A stretch of 64,000 bases of DNA from Durusdinium trenchii (taxonomy: Eukaryota > Sar > Dinophyceae > Suessiales > Symbiodiniaceae). Location: assembly GCA_963970005.1 (NCBI GenBank), contig CAXAMN010022017.1:579826-643825 (forward strand), written 5' to 3'. The notes under the pieces were generated by a model. The model searched no databases. It worked only from the letters and a program-made list of their open reading frames with translations, and was not told where the DNA came from. Within the stretch, counting starts at the first letter, position 1. Each line of letters begins with the position of its first letter. Positions 1 to 11,826 of the stretch are shown piece after piece. The translations under genes were made by a program, and so were the position numbers.

Positions 1-728
1 TTGGGTAGAAAATAGCTGGTCATACAACACCCTTTGCAATGGTGTTCGTGTGTCATCCTTTTTGTCGATGAAATTGGATTCTGGAGGGCCATGAGATTTG
101 CTGTTGGGGTGCTTTGAACGGTGCGCCGGCACGTGAGCCATGTCAAGAACCGGAACAACACTTGGGTTGGAGCTTTTGGGACCCGGATATAGGTTCGTCG
201 ATGGGAGTTCCAATTTAGGGGAGCCAACCAGCAAAAGATACAAACAAGAAACCCTAGCCCTTGCCCTCAGTTCGACCATCAAAAGAGTGGGAACGACCTA
301 GTGTGAAATTAGTATAACAAACAGCTCGAATGGTGGTAGGCATCGAAGTCCCAGGTCCAAGCATCGCGAGGTGCTGGCGAGGCGCCTGCTAATTGTATCT
401 ACCTGTGTTATTGCTGCCTGCTCCCATGGATTGAATGGATTCCACCTCAATATGAGTTCGAGAGCACACAACGCTTTCCCGCAACATGAGCGGACGCCAT
501 CATCAGCAAATGGCAGCTAAAAAGCCCTGCAAGAGGATTGACTCAAACCAGCATTAGTCATAGGGTGGTTCATGGTGGTTCATGATTGATAGACACATAA
601 TCAGAACTCGGAACTATTAGATGCTACATGAATGATGGCTATATGGCTATAAACCACCCGAAAGTGGCGAACTGCATCTCCTCTTCTGTGGCCGCTCCGT
701 GTCCTCTTCTGCCTCCCGGCGGCCGCGC
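1..728 (-). other. SPAG6 intron, no exon seen
   Basis: Low-coding stretch downstream of exon 12 on the minus strand. I searched for the next expected SPAG6 segment (around ISKHSVDLAE) and did not find it. Nothing else is supported. Confidence 0.6.
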
Positions 729-764
729 CTGTCGCTTGAGGGCGGCGTCGCTGTTGGTGATCTC
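729..764 (-). CDS. SPAG6: SPAG6 exon 12 (last exon in window)
   Basis: Encodes EITNSDAALKRQ, 12 codons, equal to the family's ILNPDAKLKRQ-like segment. The acceptor is ACGCCAG before GAG and the donor is GC (CAG then GCGCGG). I see no further SPAG6 exon in 1-728, so the next one lies outside the window. Confidence 0.92.
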
Positions 765-3700
765 CTGGCGTCGCGCGAGCTCCGCTTTCTGGACGTTGAG
801 GGTCGAAGTAAGCGGAGAGCCAATGCCCAAACACAGTAACGGTAGACAAGTTCGGTGCTGATCGGTTCACCACCTGTTGGGGTCCCTGTTGGCAGCCGAT
901 CGCCAGGAGGTTCTGGTTTAGCATATCTATATATACCTATCATTGAGGGGCCAATGTACACATGGAGTGTCCCAGAAAACCGTTGGATGAAAGCCTCTGG
1001 AATTCCGCCCCGCTTTCATGGGCAAAGGGCCGCCAACGCTTCCATCGAAGTTGCTCCTTCCCCCCTCCCCTTTCACCACCCCAGTTCGCCGCCGCCTTCT
1101 GCCGCCTTCGCCGCGACGTGATCCGCCACCGGCGGACGCGCCTCGCCTTCACCAGCAAGACGCAGGCGCCAGCGTCCACCACCACCTGTGCCAGCTCTGG
1201 ACTGTGCTTGGCGATGTCACTCAGCGCCTCGGAGCCGTCGCGGTTTCGCGGATGAAGCGGTCCGGTCAGTCCACGTTGGACCGGGAACGTCAGTCCACGT
1301 GGTGTCAAATCCCAAACGTGACCAAACGTGCAACAATGGTTGTGACAAGGAGGATCCGGCGACATGTTTCATGGTGGGCCACGACTTTTAGGGTGGTGAC
1401 ATGTCACTTCAAATGTTGAGACCCAAAGCCTTGGGTCTGGAGATTTGGAGTTGTGGATGGAGAGTAGATGACACAATCCACAAGTGTCTAAAAACGAAAA
1501 GACATGAAAAGACCCAAACCCTTCACTCAAAAAGTAAGCCTAAGCGGCACCTGCCCTTCTCACAAGGCGCCAACCCCCCCAACAAAATTATGATGTAAAC
1601 CAGCACCACCCAAAGGGTGGGTATTGGATCGTAACATGTTGAAGGAGGTCTATCAACCACCCTTTATGTGGTGTTGATTAGTTATGATTAGTTATATAAG
1701 GGATTATAAGGGGAAAACAATTGGATGGTCAAACATCTCTCTGTGGGGCTGTTGTGCCTCAACGCAGATGATGCAGATGCGGAGAATTTTCTGGAGGGAA
1801 CGAAAAGGGGTCCAAAGTCTGCAGACCCCTTCAGAACCCCCCCAAACCAACCGTCCGGACGAAGGTGGTCTTCCGGATTGTTCCGGCGTGTGGGTCGAGA
1901 CGGGTCGAGAGGATGCCGAAGAGATGCAGTTTGACTTCTGCGGGGTGCCAACCACCGATTAGCTAGAAAGATCTATCACGAACATCAACGATGCCGAAGT
2001 CCAGTTGGACTATCTATGTTCACCGACTGAAGTCCAGGAAAGTCCACCACTCGGGTGAACTCGTCAGACCATTCGGTCGACTGGACTCCCAGGGGATGAG
2101 GTAGCAACTCGTTCCAGCGGAGCGAACCGACACGAGCGCGCCGGTCGCCGGTCGCCCAGGTACGGAGGCGCTGATGCGCTTTAAGGTCAGGTCGGGCTCC
2201 TGGGGAGAGTGGAGAAGGAGAAGCGTCATTTAAGATGAGTTAGGTTCCAAGCTGTGGTTTGCTAGTGTGCTTATAGTTCTAAGCCTGGATTTGGAGTGTA
2301 AAAGCTTTTGATATGGGGAGTGTTACTAATCAAGGGTCTACACTACCATCCACCAAAAACCGAGCTTGCCAAAACCCTGGATCTGTCCCACGCGAATGGA
2401 TGACCAAGTTGGTGGCGGAGGTACTTTATTTGGCATCCAAACTGGCTAGTGACCCTCCTCAAGCACATAGAGCATCATAGAGTTGAGAGATAGAGGGCGC
2501 ACTTCGAAAATAAGTACGACATATTACGTCCACACTTCGATCAAAGTATCAAAGGTAGCAGGCTGGTCCTTATAGTGAACATGGGACAAAGGCAACAAAT
2601 AAGTGGTTTCTTTCCACCATCCCTTCCCAACACCTTCCAGGTGGTGAAGAACTGGACCCGAGAAGAGGCCCAACCACTTGGCAAGGGCCGATCCTGCAGC
2701 TTCTTGTCTTGATCTTCAAGTGACGCACCGATCGTCCAGGCCTCAGTCCTTTCAGTGACCTCCCAACAGAGGTTGAAGGACCCGAACTAGACTATACCCT
2801 AGGTACCCCAGTGGGGTCCTATTTATAAGATCACTTAACCTCTCTTGGTCAAACCAAGAGATCAAAATGGTCGGTCCAGGTTCCAAAAAAAAAACAGCTT
2901 GGAGGCAAACCAGGTTGATGCATCAACGAACTCGGCTTGGTCCAGCGGCAACGCCTCGATCATCGCCCCGGTTCGGGCACCGGTCGATCCTGATACGCCA
3001 AGACGAGCAGGGGCACGGCGCCGGCATCCAGCACGCTCTGCGCAAGCTCTTTGCTGTGCTTGGCCTCAGGGAAAGGGAAGGCGCCACAGGGGGAGGAGCT
3101 AGCTAGCAGGCATTACGTGACCCACACGAGATTGAAAGGTGAATATCCTGAGCAAGACATGTGAAACCAAAGTTGCTGCCAAACGCAAGGGATCAATTTC
3201 CGAGTTCTTGTAAGCAAGGACCGCCCAGCGAATTCTGCACGTGTTGAGGACCTGCGTTTCCAACATGAATTGTCCACAGAAAGGTTGACAACTCCAAGTA
3301 GCTCCGACAATCCTCAATCAAGCAAGTGCCTCATCTGAGACTGGACAATTCCTCATGGCCCCATTTTCGCGGTGTCTTCTCTGTTTTGGGGGGCTCAAAC
3401 CCCTTCACTGCGATCAGCTTCAGGACGCTCCCCCCAAAAACACTCCAACCCCCTCACCGTCACCCCATCTTGTTCGCATCAATCCCCTTGCGTGGAGCGC
3501 GCGCGGCGGTTCGGTGCGGCCCCAGGGGCGATGTAGCCCAAGGCCCAGGCAGCCGACTCCTTCACTGAAGGATCAAACTCCTGGGCCCGGATCGAAGCAC
3601 GTGGTGGTTGGCTACGACCACCGTTGGGGGCGGCCCCTTGGGGGCGTTGGGGGCGGTCGGTTTTGCTGGCTCGCAAAGCGGGAGGAAAGGGAGAAGAAAG

Positions 3701-6700
3701 AAGGTGTTTAGGGCGGATCTTTAGAATAGAAGTGTCTTTCGATCTGACCACCCGCTGTAAACAGATCAAGAACCACGGTTTGGGGGAGACTGCCCCTGCC
3801 AGGGGTTTCCCTTTGAAGCGTTGGAGGCGGAAGCCGGTGGTTCAGAACCCCATCCGTTGGGTAATGCCCAGTGGATGATGATGGTTCAGCTGCAGGCCGA
3901 CATCTCTCAATGAGCGATTGTACTGGCGCCGACTGCTAGGGCTTTACTGGGACTTTCGGACAGACCCCACCCCTCCGCTATGTCCATCTTGTGTGGGAAG
4001 CCTTCAACAAAGGTCGAGGGTGTGAGAAGCCCCACTCCTCAGCTTCGAAACAAACTCCACGGGAACTGAGTGGCGAGTGGGAAAAAGCACCTGTTCATTG
4101 GACCGTGGCGGTTGAAACCGCCGTGTCGTCCAAACCGGCGGCCCTCCCTTCACACAAAGGACTTGGTGGAGTCAAAAGAAGGACCGGCCACTTCGAAAAC
4201 GTCCCACTCACACTCCGAAAAAAAAGAAGACCTAACTACTCAAAACGATAGTAACTACAAAAATCTAAATAGCAACAAAAAAACACATGAATTACTCAAA
4301 TCTACCACAAAAATAGCAAAACAACATGAACCAGCCCGAACCTCTCAGCCATCGCCGCCTTGTCTCACACCTCGCCCTGGTTCACCCCAGGACTCGCACC
4401 TCCAAGCACATGACCAAGGACTCCATGGCGCCGGAATCCACCACCGCCTGGACATCCGGCGGACGAGGATCGACGGGCAGTCATGACATCAACGGCCGGG
4501 AAACATGGGACACGTTGGTTTGCATATCCCAATAGGTTACCAGGTAGACAAACCAGGTAGTACATCGATACATACCAGGTAGTAAATACATACCAACAAT
4601 TACCAACAAATATACGGAAGGTTTGGAACACCAAGTATATCAATACATACCAATACATAGTGTATAACCCGACTTCCTGCCAGGTCACCAATTGAAACCT
4701 GTGGCAGGGCCCGAAACCCAACCCTCCAGCCATCGGAGACCTGGCAGAGTCGGGTGCTGGTATACCATCCAATGGGTGTCCAACAGACTACCCCACCATA
4801 CATACAGGTCTCCATTGGGCACCCGTTGGATGTGCTAGGTAAATATATACCTGGACCTTCAAGGGGGGGTGTCCAATGGAGGTCCCTTAGTAGTGTAGGG
4901 GCTTCCATTGGTGACCCCTTGGAAGGTGCTGGTAGGTTTGTTTTACTAAAATCATCCTTGTCTGAATAGATGACCCGAGTAAAAAGCCATGTCCATCATG
5001 TCCTGCCGCCAAAGATAGTCTTTCACAGGACTTCGAGGGATGCCCGATGCCCTTACCCAAAACAAACAAAGGTGAACAATCTTGCTTGCTATGGCAACAT
5101 GGTCAGACTGACCAATGCTGCACATGCGTCTCTCGGATGGTGAAACGACTCTGGACAACGACTCGTCTCATACCTTTCGAGGATTCCGTTGGAGACAGGT
5201 CTTCTGTCTTCTTGTCATCAATGATCCAGGACTCCCCAGCGAAGAATTGCAATGATGATCTTGGTGAGCTGTTACCTTTCGGGGTTGAAGTTCAAGACTA
5301 CTGTGTCGTTCTGCAGGGGGTCATCCACCTGTGCGTGCGTGCGAACGGCATGGCGTTTTCGCTCGGGTGGATCAGCACCCTCCAAACCGACCGGGTTGCC
5401 ATTTCGTTGAGCACCCTCCACGTCGCAATCAGGTCGTGAAAACCAGCATGAGCTGTTGAACTTCCCACGGAGCTGTTGAACAAGTACTTCGTCCCCTTCC
5501 AAAGCCCAGGTGCCAAAGCTTGAAGCAGTGCCTCTGCTCCGACCAAAGAGCAGCTCCTCGAAAGCTCGGCCGAAATTCCGACGCCGCCCCGCACCCCGCC
5601 TGCGCGAGGGGAGCCGAGTGCTTCGCCACGGCGCGCAGAACAAAGGCAGCCGCCTTCTTGTAGAAGCCTCTACTTAGTGAAGCAAGGGTGGGCTGAGGGG
5701 GTCGGTTAAAAGTATTCCCCTAGGCGTCCAACAACCATTGGTGTCATGGCTTTTCACCAAACAAAACCTCGTTTTACTACGGACTTGACACTACAACCAC
5801 CGGTCGGTTCTCGGTGTCCCCCCGCAAAGGGGCGGTCGACTGAAGACTCAAGACCGGCGGCCATGCAATTCGTTTGGAAGGAATCCGAGGTGAACGGAAC
5901 ACATGCGCATATGGTTTGCACATGTTCTTAGATGTTCACTATATCATGAAGTTATGTCTAGTTTACTACAGTGGTTTCAGAGGTTCGATGGCACAGACCC
6001 CAAGATGTCCTGAAAAGATGGGGGTCCATATAAACCACCGACATTGGGGTCTGTGCCATTGGTCCTCTCAATCCACTATACTACCTGGAGGTGGGCTTAG
6101 TCTTGGCTCTCCAAAGCCACACAGCTTCGCCTCACCTCCAAAAGAAGACAACGCACCGAGCTGTCACTCCACAGAGCTGTCGCAGCAACTCCAGAATCCC
6201 CGGGAGTGAACGCTGTTGCAAGTCATTCATGTAGACTCTTGATGAATAACCACCCTCACTTGAAGTGCCAAATCCTCTTCATATGGGGGGTGTGGTCAAG
6301 AGTCTACAACTACATGAGTTGGTACACCTTCAAGACTGTTTGGAGCAGAGAAACTGCAAGGGAACCACGAACCGGACCACAGTCAGAGTGCTATGGACCC
6401 CACAATGGCCGGAGAACCATGAAAAAACTGGGCCAGTTTTTCAGGATCTGTCCCGTTGTTTCCTGGAGCTTCCCCGCTTGCCGACCCCAAGGGGCGGTTC
6501 TGTTGCGCCAGCGAGTAGACCAGCTGCGGGAGGATTTCGTGCGTGACCACCTGCGGGGGAGGCTCAACTGCCCGTCCACCACCCAAAAACACCTCACAAC
6601 CTCCCGCGGCCGCTCCGAACGGCTGGATGCGGTAACCCCAGCCATCCCCTCCTCCTTCTGCCACCGGCTATAGAGAAGCAGAATCGGCAGAAGTTGGTTC

Positions 6701-9004
6701 AAAAGAACTCCCTTGGAGTCCACTCGGCCATGTCTTTGTTCCTCCTCGGTTGGTTTATACCTATTAGGTCTTCCTTCTGCATCAGGGGCGTAGATCGACA
6801 GACAGAAGGGGTGTCGGCTGCCCGCCTTTTTCGTTCCTCCGACCCCCGGCCCCCCGCGCCGACTCGGCCAGCTGCTCGTTGAAGTTGGCCAGACGGCCCA
6901 AGGCCAGCGCCGCCGACTGCTGGATGGAGGCCACATTGTCCAACAGCAGGGGCCTGCGTGGGGGCGCCATGCGGCGAAACCGACGTGGAATCCTCTGAAA
7001 ACCGGTTTGGGGGCGGAAGTAGCCGCAGCCTTGGGATTCTGGGAAGATCTAGGTGCGGCAGGGGAGCCAAGGCTCGAAAAATGGGGTGGTGTCCAAAAAC
7101 GATGGTGTGCGCGAACAAGTCGTATACGGCCAGGCGCGCCCCGTTCGCAGCGTCCGACCGCTCCGTTCGTAGCGATGCCCTTTGTTACAGCTTCTTGTTA
7201 CTGGTTCAAATCGGAGAAATCTTGGGATTCCATTCGCAGCTTCATCCAGCTTCTGCAAGGCTTGGTCAGGTCAAGAAACTCGCTTGGACGATGATCAAGA
7301 GCCTTGATCTTGTCTCGCTCTTGGCTCTTGTCCATGAGAAAGGCCGAAGTTCATCGTCGGAAGATGCAGGTCCGAAAAGCGCTCCATCAATTCAGATATA
7401 TACCATAAGTAGCCTCTATCTGGGACCCCCCCCCATCCACATCCTCACATCCAAGGAACCTCAGCCAACCCACGTGACCACCTCTCCCGCGTCTCCCGAT
7501 CTCCCGCGTCCCGGACTCGTCCCGCACTCGGCCCGCGAAAGCCGTGCGCGACAGCCGTGCGCGACAGCCGCCGCTTCCAGCACCTCAGCAGCACCATGAC
7601 GCCGGCGTTCTGCAAGGCATCGATGTTCTGTGGCCTCTGGCGCCGGAGGTTTCCAGGCCACAGGGCAGACGAGCCGCTCCCGAACGCCGGAGCCGGGTTT
7701 AGAGAACGGGGGGGAGGCTATAGTGTTCAGAATGTGGGAATAGGCTGTTTTGGAGACCTGAACTGGGACCCAATGTTGTGGTACATAGGGGATAGGCTAT
7801 ACTCATAGGGCTGTAAAATGACCCTATTTGAATTAGGGATTGGTGAGAAACCCCCCCCAGGCCCTTAGGTTAATGAGGTCCGATGGAACAGGACTCATCG
7901 AGGGGTCAGTGCCAGGTATCCATTGATACATCATAGACTTGGTTGTGCACTTAGGTGGTTCTCCCTCTATTCAACCCACCAAGGCTGCTCCGGCCAGGCC
8001 CGGCTCCATCGCTGCTCTGGCCGATCCCTGAACGTGATCCCCGAAACGTCGGCGGTGTTCAGAGTGAGCATGGTAGGCCTCCCAAAAGGATGGGTAGCTT
8101 CTTGTTGCTAGTAATGAACTTAGCTACTAGTAGCTTCTGGTTACATTTACTAGTAGTAATGCCCTATATAGTTACTAGTTACTAGTAGCTTCTATAGCTA
8201 CTAGGGACATCAAGTCTTTCCCATGTCCCGACTGCTGTCGCTCACGGGAAGCCCGCTGACGGGCTGAACCCGCGACGCTCCTGGTAGCCAGGTCCGCCAC
8301 CGTCTGCACGAAGGTCACACGGGCCTCCAAAGCGGCCCATGGGTTCAAACAAGCCTCTGGGTGAAGGAGAAAGAGATTGGAATTAAAGGGCTGTGTGGGA
8401 AATGAGCGGGAGGAGAAACATTGCAGTTTGATTCACGGTGGAGTCAATCAAAAATGGACCTGGTTGCTCTCAAAATGCCTGGACCAAGTACCATTCTTTC
8501 CCTTCAAAAAGAAAAACGGCGATTTGGAAAAGGAATCATTCAAAGTGACCCTACGGCATTGACCGCCCTTGGGTTTTGCTCAACCTCGTTCTTGTGACAC
8601 TCCAGTTGGCAAGGGCAGATCAAGAGTGGGAGATTTGTAGTTACTTTAAGGCAAGTGCTTTTAGACCTTGGGAGAGGGGAAGTCCCATTGGTTTTCGCAG
8701 GCCCCCATGTTTTTTCGGCGCGGTGGTGGTGATGAACTGATGTTTTCGACTGCCTTGGGGGTTGGATGTGAGACATGTGACATGGGCGATTCCCACGACC
8801 AGGAGGAGGAAAAAAAAAGAGGCCGAGGAAAAAAGAAGAGGAAGAGAAGGGTCAAGTCTTCGTCCTGCCTCTTCTGGGGCCGCTCCGATCACTCCTCTCC
8901 ACACCCCTAAACCCCAAACCCTCTTTAGCCCCCCTGAAAACCTGCGGCTCATGGCTCCCCACCTTTTGGTATTCTTCGAAGGTTTGGAGCACCGCGCGGC
9001 TCAT
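729..9004 (-). CDS. SPAG6: SPAG6/PF16 axonemal central-pair armadillo protein, exons 1-12 (3' end beyond left edge)
   Basis: Known family role: PF16/SPAG6 is an armadillo-repeat protein of the central pair of motile cilia and flagella, needed for central-pair stability and beating. Seen: twelve minus-strand exons (8963-9004, 8281-8324, 7584-7634, 6860-6953, 6496-6550, 5600-5667, 4400-4447, 3530-3580, 2990-3064, 2164-2199, 1147-1227, 729-764) join in phase into 227 codons that follow the family from its initiator Met to about residue 228. Typical stretches are RPQNIDALQNAGVM, AALALGRLANFNEQLAE, EILPQLVYSLAQQNR, DPSVKESAAWALGYI and ALSDIAKHSPELAQ. Donors are GT in 4 exons, GC in 6 and GA in 2; all 11 acceptors are AG followed by G. 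The remaining roughly 280 residues must lie left of base 1. The gene is transcribed leftward and looks intact. Confidence 0.95.
1147..1227 (-). CDS. SPAG6: SPAG6 exon 11
   Basis: Encodes ALSDIAKHSPELAQVVVDAG then ACVLLVK, 27 codons, the most conserved armadillo signature of the family. The acceptor is CTCCGAG before GCG and the donor is GC (AAG then GCGAGG). Confidence 0.95.
2164..2199 (-). CDS. SPAG6: SPAG6 exon 10 (12 codons)
   Basis: A micro-exon encoding EPDLTLKRISAS. The acceptor has a good pyrimidine tract (CCACTCTCCCCAG) before GAG, and the donor is GT (CCTCC then GTACC). It bridges exons 9 and 11 exactly in the family alignment. Confidence 0.94.
2990..3064 (-). CDS. SPAG6: SPAG6 exon 9
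   Basis: Encodes AKHSKELAQSVLDAGAV then PLLVLAYQ, 25 codons. The acceptor is CCCTGAG before GCC. The donor is GA (CAG then GATCGA), the second GA-AG intron of this gene. Phase is 0. Confidence 0.94.
3530..3580 (-). CDS. SPAG6: SPAG6 exon 8
   Basis: Encodes EFDPSVKESAAWALGYI, 17 codons. The acceptor is GGGCCCAG before GAG. The donor is GC directly after ATC. This end was chosen because exon 9 supplies the following Ala-Lys-His-Ser. Confidence 0.94.
4400..4447 (-). CDS. SPAG6: SPAG6 exon 7
   Basis: Encodes AVVDSGAMESLVMCLE, 16 codons in phase 0 at both ends, matching the segment after LAQ in SPAG6. The acceptor is TGTCCAG before G and the donor is GT (GGAG then GTGCGA). Confidence 0.94.
4668..4760. 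repeat. Family B foldback element in SPAG6 intron 6
   Basis: Starts CCCGACTTCCTGCCAGGTCA and ends GGAGACCTGGCAGAGTCGGG plus TGCTGG, with the family's CACCAATTGAAACCTG core. Arms are inverted but imperfect. It lies between SPAG6 exons 6 and 7. Confidence 0.8.
5600..5667 (-). CDS. SPAG6: SPAG6 exon 6
   Basis: Encodes FYKKAAAFVLRAV then AKHSAPLAQ, the second armadillo repeat of the family. The acceptor is GTAGAG before GC and the donor is GC (GCGCAG then GCGGGG). Confidence 0.94.
6496..6550 (-). CDS. SPAG6: SPAG6 exon 5
   Basis: Encodes VVTHEILPQLVYSLAQQN plus one base of Arg. The acceptor is a pyrimidine-rich CCCCCGCAG. The donor is GC (AACC then GCCCC). It follows exon 4 directly in the family alignment. 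Confidence 0.94.
6860..6953 (-). CDS. SPAG6: SPAG6 exon 4
   Basis: Encodes PLLLDNVASIQQSAALALGR then LANFNEQLAES, one armadillo repeat and close to family wording. The acceptor is ACGCAG before GCC. The donor is a GC type after TCG, which is the only option that keeps phase with exon 5. Confidence 0.95.
7584..7634 (-). CDS. SPAG6: SPAG6 exon 3
   Basis: Encodes PQNIDALQNAGVMVLL with split Arg codons at both ends, the first armadillo helix region of SPAG6. The acceptor is CAGAG before G and the donor is GT (CTGAG then GTGCTGG). Confidence 0.94.
8104..8204. repeat. CTAGTAG-rich inverted-repeat element
   Basis: Dense in CTAGTAG and CTACTAG words that can pair with each other, in the intron between SPAG6 exons 2 and 3. 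A similar element is at 15362-15458. Confidence 0.7.
8281..8324 (-). CDS. SPAG6: SPAG6 exon 2
   Basis: Encodes ARVTFVQTVADLAT plus the first two bases of an Arg codon, matching the segment that follows the N-terminal helix in SPAG6. The acceptor is TTTGGAG before GCC. The donor is the unusual GA type (ACCAG then GAGCGT). Phase 2 agrees with the first base of exon 3. Confidence 0.92.
8963..9004 (-). CDS. SPAG6: SPAG6 exon 1 (start codon)
   Basis: Encodes MSRAVLQTFEEYQK, the conserved SPAG6 N-terminus. ATG is at 9004-9002. The exon is 42 bases and ends in phase 0 at AAAAG with a GT donor (GTGGGG). The chosen ATG matches the family start exactly. Upstream is GC-rich leader sequence; the trans-splice acceptor expected for a dinoflagellate mRNA cannot be fixed by eye. 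Confidence 0.93.
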
Positions 9005-10856
9005 GTCCCACTCCACCCTTCGTCGAAAAGAAGCGCCCCGTCCGGTCCGCACGGCCGACCCAGTCCTACGCTCTGTTTGGAGCCAAACGCTGGGTGTTCG
9101 GCCGGGCGTGGTCGACCAGATCGTACGAGTGGTCAAAGACTTTAAGCAGGAAAGACCCGTCTCTTCTCGACTGCACTAATCATGGAAGTGAAGAAAACTT
9201 CACCTGAGCCACCTGTTTGGTATGAGATGGTATGAGGATTTCATGGTCATCCGAAATCGAGGCCATGCCATCCACTTCACTGATGATTCCAAAGAGTCTC
9301 TGCTAGTGTGATGACTCCAGGTTATGCCTGGTGCAGGGCCCTGTTGATCCACTGGAATGCGTGGGGTGCCAAGACTCGGCACCTGTCTTTTTGGGTCAAG
9401 CCTCTTTCCTGGGAGACCCCAAGGACGAAGGAATAGATTTGGGGCGCCCATCACCCATGACGCACAGTAAGCAGTCCGGGACGCAGTTCCGCCCACGAAG
9501 CGTCCGCGGTCTCCCTCTGTCCGCCGTCTCCCTCTGTTTCGCCCCGGAGGTTTTGGGAGGAGCTTCTGGGCATGAGCGTGTGCACCCCCGATGGAGTCTG
9601 AAAAAACACTTCCTTTCCTTGCTTTGTGCTCAGTACTGGGTCCAGTTCTGGACTTCTAGGGGTGCATGCAGCACATGCATTGATTTATAGCACCCCTCAA
9701 AGATTTTGAGCTGGTTTTGGGAGAACCCTGAGCCCTGTCACATCTTGGATCCAAAGCGAATCACATGGACCATCCTGCATAACCCTGTCACCCACGAATG
9801 GCCGAACCCGGTGGCGTTGGGGTTTCCTCCTCCTCCTCCTCCTCCGCCAGAACCCCACGGCCGATGCCCCCACCCCTTCTGAATCGCCAATCCCCAAGAC
9901 CAGTCAAACAACTAATTGACCTGGTTTTGTGCCAAATCCTTAGGAAAAAAAACACATAAAACACTTCTTTGGGATTCAAGGATCGAAGGAATTCCGAGGC
10001 GGTCGTGGCGTTTTGGTTCGACGTCGAAGTCGCAGAAAGAAAAGGGCTGCTCCATCTCGGCTCCCCGCAAAAACGGCTCCAAATGAAGCAGCAACTGCTC
10101 CGCAAGTCGTACCCGAATGAGTGGGGTTCCCTGAATAGGTCACGTGTGGAAAGAGACAGATCCTACCTGGACCATCCTGTTTGGGTCGATTTTGAAGATC
10201 CTGGACAGTGTACGGTAGTCCAGCCAGGACGTCCAGATGGTCCTGCTAGATGAATCCACTAACGGACCGGAAGAGTTGCCGATCAGGGGTGATTTTAAGA
10301 TGTGTTCAGGGTCAATGTAGGAATCTTCCATAGATGGATGGTGTCTAGCTAATCTGGCTATGCAACTTGGGGGGGCCAAGAGTCCTTTTTCCACCCTCCT
10401 GGCCAACACCCACAGGTGTTGAACCTGGATACCGAACTTGGAACCATCTGGAAACACCTATCTCGAAGGAGAGGATGCTGGCTTTTCGAGGTCCTGTGCC
10501 TTGGTGAACCTTCCGAATTGCCCTCATCTCCTTCATCTCCATCACACACCGCACCCCCCCTTAATGTGCGTCCTGACGCTTGCTTCTTTCCGGCTTTCCG
10601 CCCGGAAACCGCCCCAGCCCGCCGGAACGGCGTCAGACAAGGCGCCCTTTTGACAGCGCGCGCCGTCCATATGGGGTCGGATCATCGGATGGCCACTTTA
10701 CATTTCGATCTCGAGCGCCGCAGCCGCAGGGAAGTGCTACGCAGGCAGGGCCGTCAGGCAGAACATTGCAGGCGCAGCCGCTGGTGCGAAGCTCGGCCGA
10801 GCTGTGCCCGTAAGGTAAAAACCCACTGTCAAGTGCCTCTGCAGGTGAACATCTCC

Positions 10857-10936
10857 GTGACATCCAGGCTCGTTTAGTCAACGCACGCCCGAACACCCCT
10901 TCACACAGCTGGCAAAAACAGAAAAGGAAAAAGGAA
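10857..10936. repeat. 80-base direct repeat, copy 1
   Basis: Nearly identical to 11747-11826, the two starts lying 890 bases apart. On the minus strand both copies show a pyrimidine tract ending CAG, then an open frame reading CEGVFGRALTKRAWM. It could be a duplicated exon with its acceptor or a non-coding repeat. Similarity stops abruptly after this block. Confidence 0.8.
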
Positions 10937-11746
10937 ATGAAAAAGAACAAAAAAACACTTTGTGCTGCAGCGTTGCGGCGCGCCGTTTCGGCTTCTTGCG
11001 TGTGTGTGTGTGTGTGTCAAACCCCGTTCCAAGGGGCACCAACCTACTCTACTCTACTTTGCTGAATTCTATCTTGTACAGTTGCAGGGGGGCTGAAGTG
11101 TGCTTCAGATGTCTCCAGCCAACAAAGACGCATTTGTCACACTGTGATATAGTTCTGGGACGCCAGAACTACGTACCTGCACCAGGATTTCCAAATAACT
11201 TTTCAATGGACTGTTCAAAAATCTGTTCGACCGACCCAGCAATTCCTTCTAGTCAAGGTCTAAATTGCAGTAACGCTAAAGTGCTAATGCTCACCGCGCA
11301 TTGTCTGAAGCCACGCTCGGCAGAGCACTCATCCTAAGTGTCTTCCCCTCCTTTCTATAGGAGAATTGATGTATAGTCCTCTTTGGACCTCTGACGGGAT
11401 TTCCCTGCTGAATTTTGATGCTCGAAGTGTGATTGACGGAAATGTTTCACACGGCACTCGTGAAGGACCGCTGCAGAGCTTACTGAAATCCATTCTGAAC
11501 TAAGCTGCAAAGCTCACTGAATTTGTTTCACCACGGAAGCTTTCCAAGCTTTAATTAGACTGCTAAGTACTCTTAGGTTCTGCCAAGTATTCACATTATA
11601 TGCGCCGATTTCGGCTTCTCGGCCAGTGCCTATGGGCCCGTGCCGATTGCTCGCAAGAGCATCCACCCCAGCCCACACCCCGTGCACCTGTTCTTTTCTT
11701 TCCTTGCTTTTTCGTTTTTTCTTGTTCTTTTCTTCAGGCTTGTTAG

Positions 11747-11826
11747 GTGACATCCAGGCTCGTTTAGTCAACGCACGCCCGAACACCCCTTCACACCGCT
11801 GGCAAAAACAGAAAAGGACAAAGGAA
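11747..11826. repeat. 80-base direct repeat, copy 2
   Basis: Second copy of the 10857-10936 block, with only a few substitutions, including one right after the CAG (CTG versus CGG). It shares the minus-strand pyrimidine tract and the CEGVFGRALTKRAWM frame. Confidence 0.8.
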
